DNA from: Fibrobacter sp. UWB16
GTDB lineage: Bacteria > Fibrobacterota > Fibrobacteria > Fibrobacterales > Fibrobacteraceae
Direction: 5' to 3'
DNA: 64,000 bases
Assembly: GCF_900215325.1 (NCBI RefSeq)
Contig: NZ_OCMS01000006.1
Location: 1-64,000 of the forward strand
The position numbers were made by a program, and so were the translations under genes. Shown here one piece after another: positions 8,047 through 16,835 of the stretch. Numbering within the stretch: the first letter of the stretch is position 1; each line of letters starts with the position of its first letter. Below the pieces are notes generated by a model, which saw nothing but the letters and a program-made list of their open reading frames with translations, had not been told where the DNA came from and did not search any database.

Positions 8047-8194
8047 CAACTTTGCAGTTGCCGAGTTTTCCTCGGTAGCAGAACTGTTTCCAAAATGGAA
8101 ATAGTTGAAAAATCTACTATAAGCTAAATTGTGCAGTTGTTAACTGCAAATTTTTTTCAATTCTTCCGCAGCTGTTCGGAATTTCCGAACAGCT
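8047..8194 (+). ncRNA. Candidate structured RNA: five consecutive hairpins in a gene-free gap
   Basis: The 500-base gap 7786-8279 has no gene. Within it lie CAACT-TTGC-AGTTG (8047-8060), CCGAG-TTTTC-CTCGG (8061-8075), TTTCCA-AAA-TGGAAA (8087-8101), TGCAGTT-GTT-AACTGCA followed by AA and seven Ts (8132-8157, terminator-like), and a perfect 12-bp palindrome centred on 8182 (8170-8194). The first two stems abut. This density of hairpins ending in an intrinsic-terminator-like element suggests a small RNA or the end of a mobile element. No promoter was assigned. Confidence 0.4.
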
Positions 8195-8279
8195 CAAATC
8201 AAATTTAAACATTCTGTCCCAAAATACTTGTATTTTGTCCCGTAATTATTTATATTACGAAATAAGGTAGGTCAAGTCC

Positions 8280-9416
8280 ATGAAAAAGAAGAATGTCATC
8301 AATCTGATTCGCTATTACGCCGAGAAAAACGATCCCGCTTTCCGCGAGGAGGCATACGAAATTGCTCGGGATTTTGACGCTAGCGGCGATTTTCAGCTTT
8401 CGGAATACATCATGGCCCTTATGTCCAGCGCGAACGCCTTTGTGCCGCAAATGCACGAAGACCAGATGACTTTTTTCCGCAAGATCGCACCTTCGCACGA
8501 TTCTTTGCCGCTCCCCACGCCTATTGAAAAGGATGTCATCGGGATTATCAACGCCATCCAGCGGAATATGGGAATCAACAAGTTCCTTTTCCAGGGCGCA
8601 CCCGGGACGGGCAAGACCGAATCCGTACGGCAAATCGCCCGCATTCTAGAGCGCGACCTGTTCTGCGTCAATTTCGACACCATCATCGACAGCAAGCTCG
8701 GCCAAACACAAAAGAATATCGTCACACTGTTCGATAAAATCAATCACTTCACCTGCCCCGAGAACACAATTGTCTTGTTTGAAAAAATGGATATTATGGG
8801 TCAAGTGCAGCCCGCAATGTTAAAAGGTCTTGACAACCTCAAAGAACAAATTACCATTATCGCCACAACGAACCATTTCAAACATTTTGACAAGGCTCTT
8901 TCCCATCGTTTTGATTTAATCGTTGATTTCAACAGATACACGCAAGAAGACCTGCAAGAAATCGCAGAATCCATCCTAAACAACTTCCTCGATGATCTCA
9001 AAATTGCAGGCCGAAACCCACGCCTATTCCGAAAGATTCTCGGCTTGAACAAGAAGTTGCCCAGCCCCGCTGACCTGAGAAAAATCATCAAAGCAGACGT
9101 AACATTCAGCGAAGCAACCATTGAATGCGATTATCTCAAGAATATTTACAAGTCATTTGTCGGCAGCGCCCCCGATGACTTGCATAAACTGCAAACGCAG
9201 GGCTTCACCGTCCGCGAAATCGAAATACTCTCCGGCATTTCCAAAAGCCAAGTTTCACGAATCTTGAACGGCGACGGACAAACAAAAAACGCCTTCAAGG
9301 AACACCAGAAATGCCATTCCTTGAACGCAACCAATTTACTCTTTCACAAGCCCAAAAAGAAAATCAACCTCGCAGAAGTGTACCGCAAGGCTGAAGAAGA
9401 AATCGTGTGGAGGTAG
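8280..9416 (+). CDS. AAA+ ATPase with C-terminal HTH and degenerate Walker B
   Basis: The 378-residue protein has Walker A GAPGTGKT (residues 106-113), a Walker B position reading IVLFEK instead of hhhhDE (164-169), sensor 1 ATTN (195-198) and an arginine-finger segment SHRFD (208-212). Near residue 313 the sequence FTVREIEILSGISKSQVSRI forms a resolvase/sigma-like helix-turn-helix. In the related AAA+ family often found beside subtilisin-like proteases, the normal sequence here is FDEID followed by an Arg-rich insert. Both are altered or missing, and no protease gene is adjacent. ATP binding looks possible, while efficient hydrolysis is doubtful. A DNA-linked or defence role is only an inference from its position next to a restriction island. 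Confidence 0.75.
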   Translation: MKKKNVINLIRYYAEKNDPAFREEAYEIARDFDASGDFQLSEYIMALMSSANAFVPQMHEDQMTFFRKIAPSHDSLPLPTPIEKDVIGIINAIQRNMGINKFLFQGAPGTGKTESVRQIARILERDLFCVNFDTIIDSKLGQTQKNIVTLFDKINHFTCPENTIVLFEKMDIMGQVQPAMLKGLDNLKEQITIIATTNHFKHFDKALSHRFDLIVDFNRYTQEDLQEIAESILNNFLDDLKIAGRNPRLFRKILGLNKKLPSPADLRKIIKADVTFSEATIECDYLKNIYKSFVGSAPDDLHKLQTQGFTVREIEILSGISKSQVSRILNGDGQTKNAFKEHQKCHSLNATNLLFHKPKKKINLAEVYRKAEEEIVWR

Positions 9417-9499
9417 AGATTTACGACCCCATGGGCAGGGGTTCTTAAGATGTAGGCTTCCCCCAATTATTGTCCTACACCATTTCACAAGATATAGCA

Positions 9500-10252
9500 T
9501 TATTTTTCCGAAGACCACTTTCTTATCTTTTTCGAGACATCTCTTTTTAATTTACCTAAGGATGTTTTACTTATATCACAATCAATATCAGGGAATAATA
9601 ACCTTTGTATTACAAGAGCTTTTTCGAAGTCATTTTTTAAGGAATCATCCTTATCATCTAGAGACTTCATTTTTAGCATAGAACCAATCTCACTAAGTCG
9701 GTAACGGTTATTTATATATCCATTTTTTATTATTCGTTGCACAACATCTTTATGAAAACTATAGCGTTGTCGTATTTTTAAATCCCGAATAGAGTTTTTA
9801 GCTCTTGTATTACATGTATTACATTTAATTGAAAAATTATTTTTATCCATAATATTCCCAACACTCTTTATATCAACAATAAATTCAACAAGGGAATCAA
9901 AATCATCATATATCGGATGTAAATGAGTTTTTCTAGAAAAGGGAATTCGAAGTTTAATACGAGAATTACACTGCTGACAACAAGGAATAAGATTATCCCA
10001 AATAAGTTGTCGCCCTGTCGCAACCGATTTCATTTCAAAATGATCAAAATCTGGCCTGCATGTCAAATCTTCTTCTACTGTATACGCATAATTAATATTA
10101 CAATAAGGACAAATCCTAACATTATATAGAGAAGCAACTTCAAACGCATCTTTCCTATTTTGAGTTTGAGTAAAGACATCATAGCTACTATATTTACTTA
10201 AAATACGTTCTATTTTTTTTACGCATTCTTCTGAAATTTCTATTTTTTTCAT
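9500..10252 (-). CDS. HNH endonuclease, PtuB-like (Septu-type pair)
   Basis: The 250-residue protein has CPYCN (residues 48-52), DFDHF (68-72, with the catalytic-type His 71) and IPCCQQCNSRIK (89-100), a zinc-stabilised HNH nuclease core; a further CNTCN lies near residue 144. Its ATG overlaps the stop of the upstream ATPase by one base (TAATG), so translation is coupled. An AAA ATPase followed by a small HNH protein is the gene arrangement of the Septu anti-phage system (PtuA/PtuB). The DNA is very AT-rich compared with the surrounding chromosome. The nuclease call is strong; the Septu assignment rests on architecture alone. Confidence 0.8.
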   Translation of the reverse strand: MKKIEISEECVKKIERILSKYSSYDVFTQTQNRKDAFEVASLYNVRICPYCNINYAYTVEEDLTCRPDFDHFEMKSVATGRQLIWDNLIPCCQQCNSRIKLRIPFSRKTHLHPIYDDFDSLVEFIVDIKSVGNIMDKNNFSIKCNTCNTRAKNSIRDLKIRQRYSFHKDVVQRIIKNGYINNRYRLSEIGSMLKMKSLDDKDDSLKNDFEKALVIQRLLFPDIDCDISKTSLGKLKRDVSKKIRKWSSEK

Positions 10253-12435
10253 TAGGATTCTCGCTCTAATTTTTCAATTAACAGATGCTTCAGTATTGAA
10301 TCAGATACACCATCAATTATTTTTTTCACTTCAAGATATCTGACCGGCTTTTTTTTAAGCCCCTTAAATTCAGAAATCAACTTGTTCAATTTTCGCTCCG
10401 CATATTGGCCAACCGTATTCTTCATAAACATCGATTCATAAAACATTTCACCAATATTCCCTGCAAAAGTACTTTTCTTTGACAAATTGTAATTTGGCAC
10501 ACCATTTTCTTCCAAAAATAAAGTTCGGCCAGGTTGAATATCCGATAGAATAAAAGGCGAATGCGTAAGAATCATTACATTAAAAAAGCATTTCCAATCT
10601 TCTCCTTTAGCCTTGCCTCTTTTTTTATAATCATTTATAAAGGTTTCAAGCATAACCACCAATCTATTGATGAATTGACGTTGAAATTCTGGGTGAAAGC
10701 ACAATTCAACTTCATCAAAGATCAAATTTATATTATCGTACTTAATTCTATTATGAGGAACCGACAACAAATTGGATATATGATATGCATGAACAGACAA
10801 TGTTTGCAGCATCTGCGTTTCACCTGAGCTAATCTGACGATAATTTACATCTTTTTCAATAACAGAAGAATACTCGTCTTTTTTATCCATGTACAATTCA
10901 TATTCAAAAAAAGGAGGTGCTAGACAATCATTTAAGTCATCAACAGTTAAGCAATCTCTATTTTTCCCTGTTAAGAAAATGGAATTGTCCATAAAGTCAA
11001 ATCGAGCGAAAAAGGCATCCTCATCCCATGTATAAGACGTATCAAACACATTATTCGCTAATGCTAAAAAATTCACCGTGCGACGGATTTTTCTTGTTAT
11101 ATGGGAATTGTCTATTTTAATAAAATTAAGTAAATCTTTTAAACGGGATTCATCAATTTTAAAAGCATTTCGTGAGTAATCATATTCAATTATATCATTG
11201 TAGCTTTTAAATGACGAATAATTTCCAGTAATTTTTAAAATTTTCTGTTGCAAATAAATATAAGCTGTTTTTACAATTTCGTTATTCTCTACATAGTTCA
11301 ATCCAAATTCGCACAGTATCATTTGTAAAAAAGCATTATTTTTGCTAACAAAATACTTTTCAAATTCATTAAATACGTCTGTTGCGGAAGGGATTGTCGC
11401 AGCACTAAAAGCATCCTTCGCTGATTCGATTCTTTTACTCGTTTCTTCAGTGATTATTTTTTTTATCCAATTATCACATAAATCGTTAAATTTTAAATTA
11501 ATCCTAACGGGATTATACGTTACTTTCACTTTTTTAAATACATAAGGAAATAACACATTCTCTTTGTTTTTAGTATAAAAAATAAGCAAAGCGGTCAATC
11601 GATCCATTGATAAATTTAGTTCATTGTTCCATATTACCATACCATCGTTATCACGGAATGGATTTAAAACAACAGGTTTACAATACCCATCATTTTTATG
11701 AAAAATTGATTTAATCCAAGATTCCGTGGGGGACACAGCCTCCACTCTATTAACTATTGTATTACTACCATCACATTCATTTATTAAATCATAGTATGTA
11801 GAAAGATAGTTTTGATAAACAAATGATTGAATTGAATAGTTCGAAGCGATCGTATAAAAAAAATTTCCTAGACACCGTTTTCGTTTTTCATTGGTTGAAA
11901 GCCCACATTTGTACTCGTTAGTTAAAACCTTCTCATCTTTTGGATCAAAATAAAAAGAAATGTCATTAATACGATTACGAATTATAGCACTTTCATCTAG
12001 AATAGCTTCACCACTCAAAATAGACAAATACACTTCTTTATCCTTAATAGTCAACACATAATCCGAAGTCTGACGTGTATAGAATATTCTCACATACAAA
12101 TCAGCAAGATATAGAGCACTAGAATCTGTGTCCGCATTTTCTTTTCTTTCTATCATATAAGCAAAATTATTTGCAGCAGCGAACAACAAATCCATTAAAG
12201 TACTTTTGCCACACCCATTTTTACCAACAATAGCTTGAATATTAATCCCTTTCTCATAAAAGGATGATGACGATAAAAATTTCTTATTTTTCGTCAAATT
12301 ACTATTGTCGTTGTCCAGTTTGTAATAATCATTTAAAAGATACTTTCCTGCTTTCAAATTTTTATATAGAGAATGGTTCGCAATCCTATCTGCTTCTGGT
12401 AAAATCTCTATACAATTTATCATAAATTGTTCCAT
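10252..12435 (-). CDS. AAA/ABC-type ATPase, PtuA-like (Septu-type pair)
   Basis: The 727-residue protein has Walker A GKNGCGKST (residues 71-79), an ABC-type signature SSGE (about 536), Walker B NLIFDEVE (about 568-576) and a switch-histidine segment LTHSP (about 624). About 450 residues lie between Walker A and the signature, without obvious long heptads. This OLD/RecF-like layout matches PtuA ATPases that sense or bind phage-related signals and act with the HNH protein PtuB encoded next. The start is preceded by AAGGA. It follows the HNH gene at 12511 after a 75-base gap, the largest gap in the downstream half of the operon, so it may also have its own promoter. Confidence 0.8.
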   Translation of the reverse strand: MEQFMINCIEILPEADRIANHSLYKNLKAGKYLLNDYYKLDNDNSNLTKNKKFLSSSSFYEKGINIQAIVGKNGCGKSTLMDLLFAAANNFAYMIERKENADTDSSALYLADLYVRIFYTRQTSDYVLTIKDKEVYLSILSGEAILDESAIIRNRINDISFYFDPKDEKVLTNEYKCGLSTNEKRKRCLGNFFYTIASNYSIQSFVYQNYLSTYYDLINECDGSNTIVNRVEAVSPTESWIKSIFHKNDGYCKPVVLNPFRDNDGMVIWNNELNLSMDRLTALLIFYTKNKENVLFPYVFKKVKVTYNPVRINLKFNDLCDNWIKKIITEETSKRIESAKDAFSAATIPSATDVFNEFEKYFVSKNNAFLQMILCEFGLNYVENNEIVKTAYIYLQQKILKITGNYSSFKSYNDIIEYDYSRNAFKIDESRLKDLLNFIKIDNSHITRKIRRTVNFLALANNVFDTSYTWDEDAFFARFDFMDNSIFLTGKNRDCLTVDDLNDCLAPPFFEYELYMDKKDEYSSVIEKDVNYRQISSGETQMLQTLSVHAYHISNLLSVPHNRIKYDNINLIFDEVELCFHPEFQRQFINRLVVMLETFINDYKKRGKAKGEDWKCFFNVMILTHSPFILSDIQPGRTLFLEENGVPNYNLSKKSTFAGNIGEMFYESMFMKNTVGQYAERKLNKLISEFKGLKKKPVRYLEVKKIIDGVSDSILKHLLIEKLERES

Positions 12436-12510
12436 AAGAATATCCTTATTTTATATATTTCAAAATAAAAGAATTAAACAATCTTAATGAAATGACTCTA
12501 ATTATAATTA

Positions 12511-13743
12511 TCATTTCAATAACGAATTTTTCAAAATATAATTACACATCAATTTAAATTTCATAGAACCATATTCTTTTATCATTTCAGGATTAGATTG
12601 CATCACATCAATCATTTCATGGGGGTAAAACTTTACTTGCCCATCACCATCTATAAAATACTGTCTAAAATTATTTTCAATCAGATTATCATTTTCATCA
12701 AAATAGAATGAAAAATTATGATATAAATTAATTTTTCCAGTATCAGATGAATTTTTCAACAAATCAACAAACTCTACCATGCCACCGATATTTACTAAAT
12801 CGCTCAAACTAGAAACAACACTCTCTTTGCGTATTTTTTCATTGATGATACGACGGATTAATGAAAAATCGTCCTCGCCTTCTTTTCGCTGAGCCTTACA
12901 CTCTTCATAAGTTACTCCGAAAATAGTCAATAAAGCAGATATATGCTTTGGTTTAACATAGTGAAGATCTTCCACATAATGCTTTTCAGACAATGGAATT
13001 TTCTGGCATTTTTGTGCGTAAATCCTTAAAACCTTTTCAGATGATTCAAATTTTTCGGACAACAATACATAAAACTGGAATACATTAAATAAATCAACAT
13101 AACACCATAATTCCTTTCCATTGCTAAACAAAATCAAATTATGATACAGCTGGATTTCATCGCGAAATTCAATTTCAGAATCAACAATATTTAAAGGACA
13201 AAAAGGAACAACTAAATTTTTAAATTTGATTGAAGTTACATTAAAACCATTTTTTTCAACATTAACAAAATCTTTCAAAAAAACAGGATTTATGCCTGAG
13301 TGAACAGCAAAATTAAACGCGATTTTAGAAATTCCACTTTTAAAAACTTCATTCTGTAGATTAAAGTAGAATTGTTTTGGAACAATACCTTTAATCTTAG
13401 CAAGCCCACACTTCCGTTCCTGTTGCAATTTCGGAACAGAAATTATTTTACGACCTTTAAATTTCGCATCATAGAATCGTCCAGCATACATCACTTGACC
13501 ATCATAAGAAGATTCTGTTGACGATCTTTTAGGCAAATAGTCAATATTATTCGTTATAGGACTGAATATTTTTACAAAATCCTTATCGACAAATTTTTCT
13601 ACCGCAAGATTACATTCTGGACAACAAATATTCTCAGATTCCAAAATGCCCCCTATGGCATTCTGAATAACATGTTCACTGCTTTTAACAAAGATTTCTT
13701 TTTTGCAATAAACGCATCTCATATAGAGAATATTTGCACTCAC
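12511..13743 (-). CDS. HNH-type endonuclease (HNH_5-like) of the inserted three-gene cassette
   Basis: The 410-residue protein opens with a compact zinc/HNH motif: CVYC (residues 10-13), SSEHVIQNAIGG with Glu 23/His 24, and CPECN (41-45), the pattern of HNH_5 nucleases. The remaining 360 residues have no recognised domain. The annotated start is a GTG whose last bases form the TGA stop of the upstream ATPase (GTGA overlap); an ATG seven codons in (13722) is the alternative. The coupling suggests it works with the SMC-like ATPase. AT-rich composition marks it as part of the imported block. Nuclease activity is inferred from the motif only. Confidence 0.7.
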   Translation of the reverse strand: MSANILYMRCVYCKKEIFVKSSEHVIQNAIGGILESENICCPECNLAVEKFVDKDFVKIFSPITNNIDYLPKRSSTESSYDGQVMYAGRFYDAKFKGRKIISVPKLQQERKCGLAKIKGIVPKQFYFNLQNEVFKSGISKIAFNFAVHSGINPVFLKDFVNVEKNGFNVTSIKFKNLVVPFCPLNIVDSEIEFRDEIQLYHNLILFSNGKELWCYVDLFNVFQFYVLLSEKFESSEKVLRIYAQKCQKIPLSEKHYVEDLHYVKPKHISALLTIFGVTYEECKAQRKEGEDDFSLIRRIINEKIRKESVVSSLSDLVNIGGMVEFVDLLKNSSDTGKINLYHNFSFYFDENDNLIENNFRQYFIDGDGQVKFYPHEMIDVMQSNPEMIKEYGSMKFKLMCNYILKNSLLK

Positions 13744-15431
13744 TTTAAGTCAACATTTCCAACCTCTACAATTTCTTTAGAAACTGTCAGGTCATTTGTA
13801 GATTCAATCCATTTCGCTTTTTTTGAATCATACACAACAGAATATAAATCTAACACAGCTTTACCAAAATCCTCTGCTTCTGATTGCGATAATGACAAGC
13901 TCCATTCATTAAAATGACATCCAACAAGATTGCGCAAATACAACAAATCTTCCACTTTTTTAAAAGTATCTGCACAAGCCGTTTTCTTACATTCCTTATA
14001 AATGCCTGGCCACAAATCACCAATTGTGTAACGATCACCTTTTTTTCGATGGATTGATGTAGACAAAATTGCACTCAAATTTTCACATATATATTCCAAA
14101 AGAAAACCTGCAGAAGAGCATATATCAACAACATTTCCTGACGTTAAATCTCTTTTTAACTTATCATCAAACATATTTGTAGAGTTGACGAGAACAGGCC
14201 CTTCCGTAAAAGACCATTGTTTCATTTCTGACAATAACAATACATGCCCTTTTCTCTGAAATAACTGCTGTAGCTGTTCTTTCCACAAGCGATCATGGGT
14301 GGTCATAATAATTTGCCACCCCATAAATTTTTCTAAAATAAAAACCATAATACGATATCTAAATGCAGAATCGACACTTTGAAAAATATCATCAAGAACA
14401 AGAACCTTTGATTGGCCAAATTGGGCAGAATCATATGTAAATTCCAAATAAATCAATAAAGCCAATAAATCTTGATTAGCTTCCGAAAAAACATATTGCG
14501 GATTTAAAAACAACCCGTTCTTCAGTTTTACATTAATTGAAAGAGAAATTTCACTTTGGACGCCAATATCTAAAAAAATTTGTTCAATATGCTCCGTTCT
14601 TGTAGACAGTTTAAAAAAATCATTTGTCACATTTGTAGATATCTCTCTTAATCTTTTTCTTAACGGCGACAACCGTCGTCCATCGATAGAATTATTTCTA
14701 CAGGCACCAATTTCTTTCTTCACTTTTTTTATTTCTAACTCCATACATTGAGCATCTTTTACTAAAGGAAGAATATTCCTTGGGTACTTTTTAAAATTTG
14801 AAAAATAAGTATCATTATATTTCTTTTTATATTCTGATAGAAAATCATCCACTTTCAAGACGGAGTCTTTGTCAAGCTTAAAATAAGAACACAATGTTTT
14901 TAAATTCTTTGAGCGTTTGAAAGTTAACGTTTCATATTTTTTTCCCAAAGATAACAACTTCTGACTTTTTTCAGATTTTAAGGATGTATTATCAAATCCT
15001 AAAAAAATTTTTAATCGTTGAACAGCTTCAGTTGCCCAAAATGTTAAAATATCAGACCTTCTTAAAATAAACGGAGCTTTACCAAACTGAATTAATCTTG
15101 TCGATTCATTTACAAGTTTTCTATTTCCATAATCATTTGTTTCATATTTCAATCGAGCCACATTTTTTGATTCATCTGTTAATTCAACTGTAATTTCAGA
15201 ATTAACATCAAGATTTTCATATGATACAGAAGATGAAAGAATTCCCTTTAAATTAATCGAACCCAGCAAACACAACTCTATTGCGTCTACAACTGAAGAC
15301 TTTCCACTCCCATTTTCACCATAGATTAGATGGCTACAGGCTACATTTTTTTTGTGGAAATCTACACGAAGTTCCTTCGTAATCCCACGGAAATGTTGTA
15401 TCGTTATATTCTTTATTTTTAAATCTGACAT
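13740..15431 (-). CDS. SMC/RecF-like ATPase with C-terminal HEPN-like domain
   Basis: The ATG at 15431 is chosen because GGAG precedes it. The 563-residue protein has Walker A YGENGSGKSS (about 37-46), a short coiled region (about 165-280), a signature-like SEANQDLLALL, Walker B VLVLDDIFQSVD (about 343-354) and a switch histidine TTHD (about 379). The last 150 residues are helical and contain LRNLVGCHFNEW, an R-N-x4-H motif (about residues 500-506) of the kind found in HEPN ribonucleases. An ABC-type ATPase followed by a HEPN domain, encoded inside a type I restriction operon, is the architecture of the anticodon nuclease PrrC and of RloC. Overall similarity to these was not tested. It lies six bases (15438-15443) after the GHKL gene. 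Confidence 0.7.
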   Translation of the reverse strand: MSDLKIKNITIQHFRGITKELRVDFHKKNVACSHLIYGENGSGKSSVVDAIELCLLGSINLKGILSSSVSYENLDVNSEITVELTDESKNVARLKYETNDYGNRKLVNESTRLIQFGKAPFILRRSDILTFWATEAVQRLKIFLGFDNTSLKSEKSQKLLSLGKKYETLTFKRSKNLKTLCSYFKLDKDSVLKVDDFLSEYKKKYNDTYFSNFKKYPRNILPLVKDAQCMELEIKKVKKEIGACRNNSIDGRRLSPLRKRLREISTNVTNDFFKLSTRTEHIEQIFLDIGVQSEISLSINVKLKNGLFLNPQYVFSEANQDLLALLIYLEFTYDSAQFGQSKVLVLDDIFQSVDSAFRYRIMVFILEKFMGWQIIMTTHDRLWKEQLQQLFQRKGHVLLLSEMKQWSFTEGPVLVNSTNMFDDKLKRDLTSGNVVDICSSAGFLLEYICENLSAILSTSIHRKKGDRYTIGDLWPGIYKECKKTACADTFKKVEDLLYLRNLVGCHFNEWSLSLSQSEAEDFGKAVLDLYSVVYDSKKAKWIESTNDLTVSKEIVEVGNVDLK

Positions 15432-15443
15432 ATTCACTCCAAA

Positions 15444-16823
15444 CTACACATATCCATCAACGAATTCAATGGCATCTCTAACTTTTGCATTTGCGCCCTC
15501 AATAAACAAAGTACATTTTCTTCTTCTAGCTTCGACAATCAACCGTTTTAATAGAGAATGAGCGAAACTTTGCGTAGCAATAGAAACGCCTGTAAAATTT
15601 AGACAAAGATTCTGTTTATTTCTTAATATTGGGAGCAACAATTCATCTACACTCTGTTTCGCCTTAGTGACATTTTCAGCACAAGCTTTAACTAAAAATT
15701 TCTTACATTCACCCATAGAATTTGTATCAAAATTAATAACTGGTATTCGATGTTTTTTCTTTTGAGAACGTTCTTCCGCCTTCGCATAAATACGTTTCAG
15801 CATTTCATTATAATCAGCCAACGTACAATTTACTGGAATCTCAAAAACAACAAATGTTCCATCAAACGGAGCATCTTTGATTGCAGTGGTATTATTCTCA
15901 TCCCCATTACCTTTTATTGATAAAAGTTTTCCGCTAGAACAAATAGCCATATAACCGCCCAACTCTTTTGCTATCTCAGAAATCATAAAAAGACCAAGAC
16001 CAGCATTGACATCCGTTCCACCAATTCGTTCTTCTGGAAACGCTCCCGAAAAATGAGGCTTTACAGATGCTAACAAAGCTCTTTCAGGGTCATCGATTTT
16101 ATGAAATGTCTGTAATGATTTCAATATTCCAATACCATTATCAACAACCGTTATTTGAACACAGGGTTTAGAATCTCCAAAATAGCCTGAACGCATTTTC
16201 TGTGCAATCAAAAGTCCGCCATCAGGGTCCTCACTATGTTGAATAACATTTCTCATCAATTCATTAAGTACATAGTAAATTGTATCTTTTAAATCAGTTG
16301 CATCGGTATATTGTAATTCATCGGCATCAACACTTTCAATTAGTAATTTTGATATTTCAGAAGCTTTTCGTTCGTAATTTGAACCTTTTTCTATAGACGA
16401 TAATTTTACAGTACGTTTGTACTCTGTATAAACACAATTTTGTTCAATTCCACAATAGGGTCCTAAACCCATTGCATTTGCAAATCTAGAAGGATTTTTG
16501 TCGCCTGAAATAATTTTAGGCCCTTTCTTTTTTCTCAAAAGTGCCGCTATCACCGTAATCAACCAAGGTTGTAAAACTATAAAATCGTCTAGGCGAATAA
16601 CAGATTCAGAATTTATCCATGCCATAATCTCAGGGATAGATTCCAAATCAGAAGTCATAATTTTAGCATCCTCTTTTTTGGATTTTAGTAGAGAATTTTT
16701 GATAGGATCTTTTTTTATTTCCTCTATTTTGGCTTTTAATGCGTGATCAAAACTTGTTCCTCCTAGAACAGCATTATCACGACGTTTTTTTGCAAAATCT
16801 CTAAATTCTTTAGATAATTTCAT
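15444..16823 (-). CDS. GHKL ATPase with C-terminal STAS-like (DUF4325-type) domain
   Basis: The 459-residue protein carries a Bergerat-fold ATPase in its middle: N box NELMRNVIQHS (residues 187-197), G1 VDNGIGI (227-233) and G2 GLGLFMI (275-281). The C-terminal 90 residues include LNFTGVSIATQSFAHSLL, typical of STAS-like DUF4325 domains that accompany ATPase partners. A strand-rich N-terminal part (about 60-120) may be a second STAS-like unit. No histidine-kinase phosphoacceptor domain is seen, so it is not an ordinary sensor kinase. It starts 12 bases after the hsdS stop and is followed within six bases by the SMC/HEPN ATPase, so it belongs to the restriction operon. Its role may be sensing or switching; this is inference. 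Confidence 0.75.
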   Translation of the reverse strand: MKLSKEFRDFAKKRRDNAVLGGTSFDHALKAKIEEIKKDPIKNSLLKSKKEDAKIMTSDLESIPEIMAWINSESVIRLDDFIVLQPWLITVIAALLRKKKGPKIISGDKNPSRFANAMGLGPYCGIEQNCVYTEYKRTVKLSSIEKGSNYERKASEISKLLIESVDADELQYTDATDLKDTIYYVLNELMRNVIQHSEDPDGGLLIAQKMRSGYFGDSKPCVQITVVDNGIGILKSLQTFHKIDDPERALLASVKPHFSGAFPEERIGGTDVNAGLGLFMISEIAKELGGYMAICSSGKLLSIKGNGDENNTTAIKDAPFDGTFVVFEIPVNCTLADYNEMLKRIYAKAEERSQKKKHRIPVINFDTNSMGECKKFLVKACAENVTKAKQSVDELLLPILRNKQNLCLNFTGVSIATQSFAHSLLKRLIVEARRRKCTLFIEGANAKVRDAIEFVDGYV

Positions 16824-16835
16824 TTTGACAACCCT

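Noticed and set aside
9417-9499. Terminator between the AAA+ gene and the end of the defence operon
   Set aside because: TGTAGG/CCTACA and CCCC/GGGG inverted repeats are present, but no T run follows on either strand.
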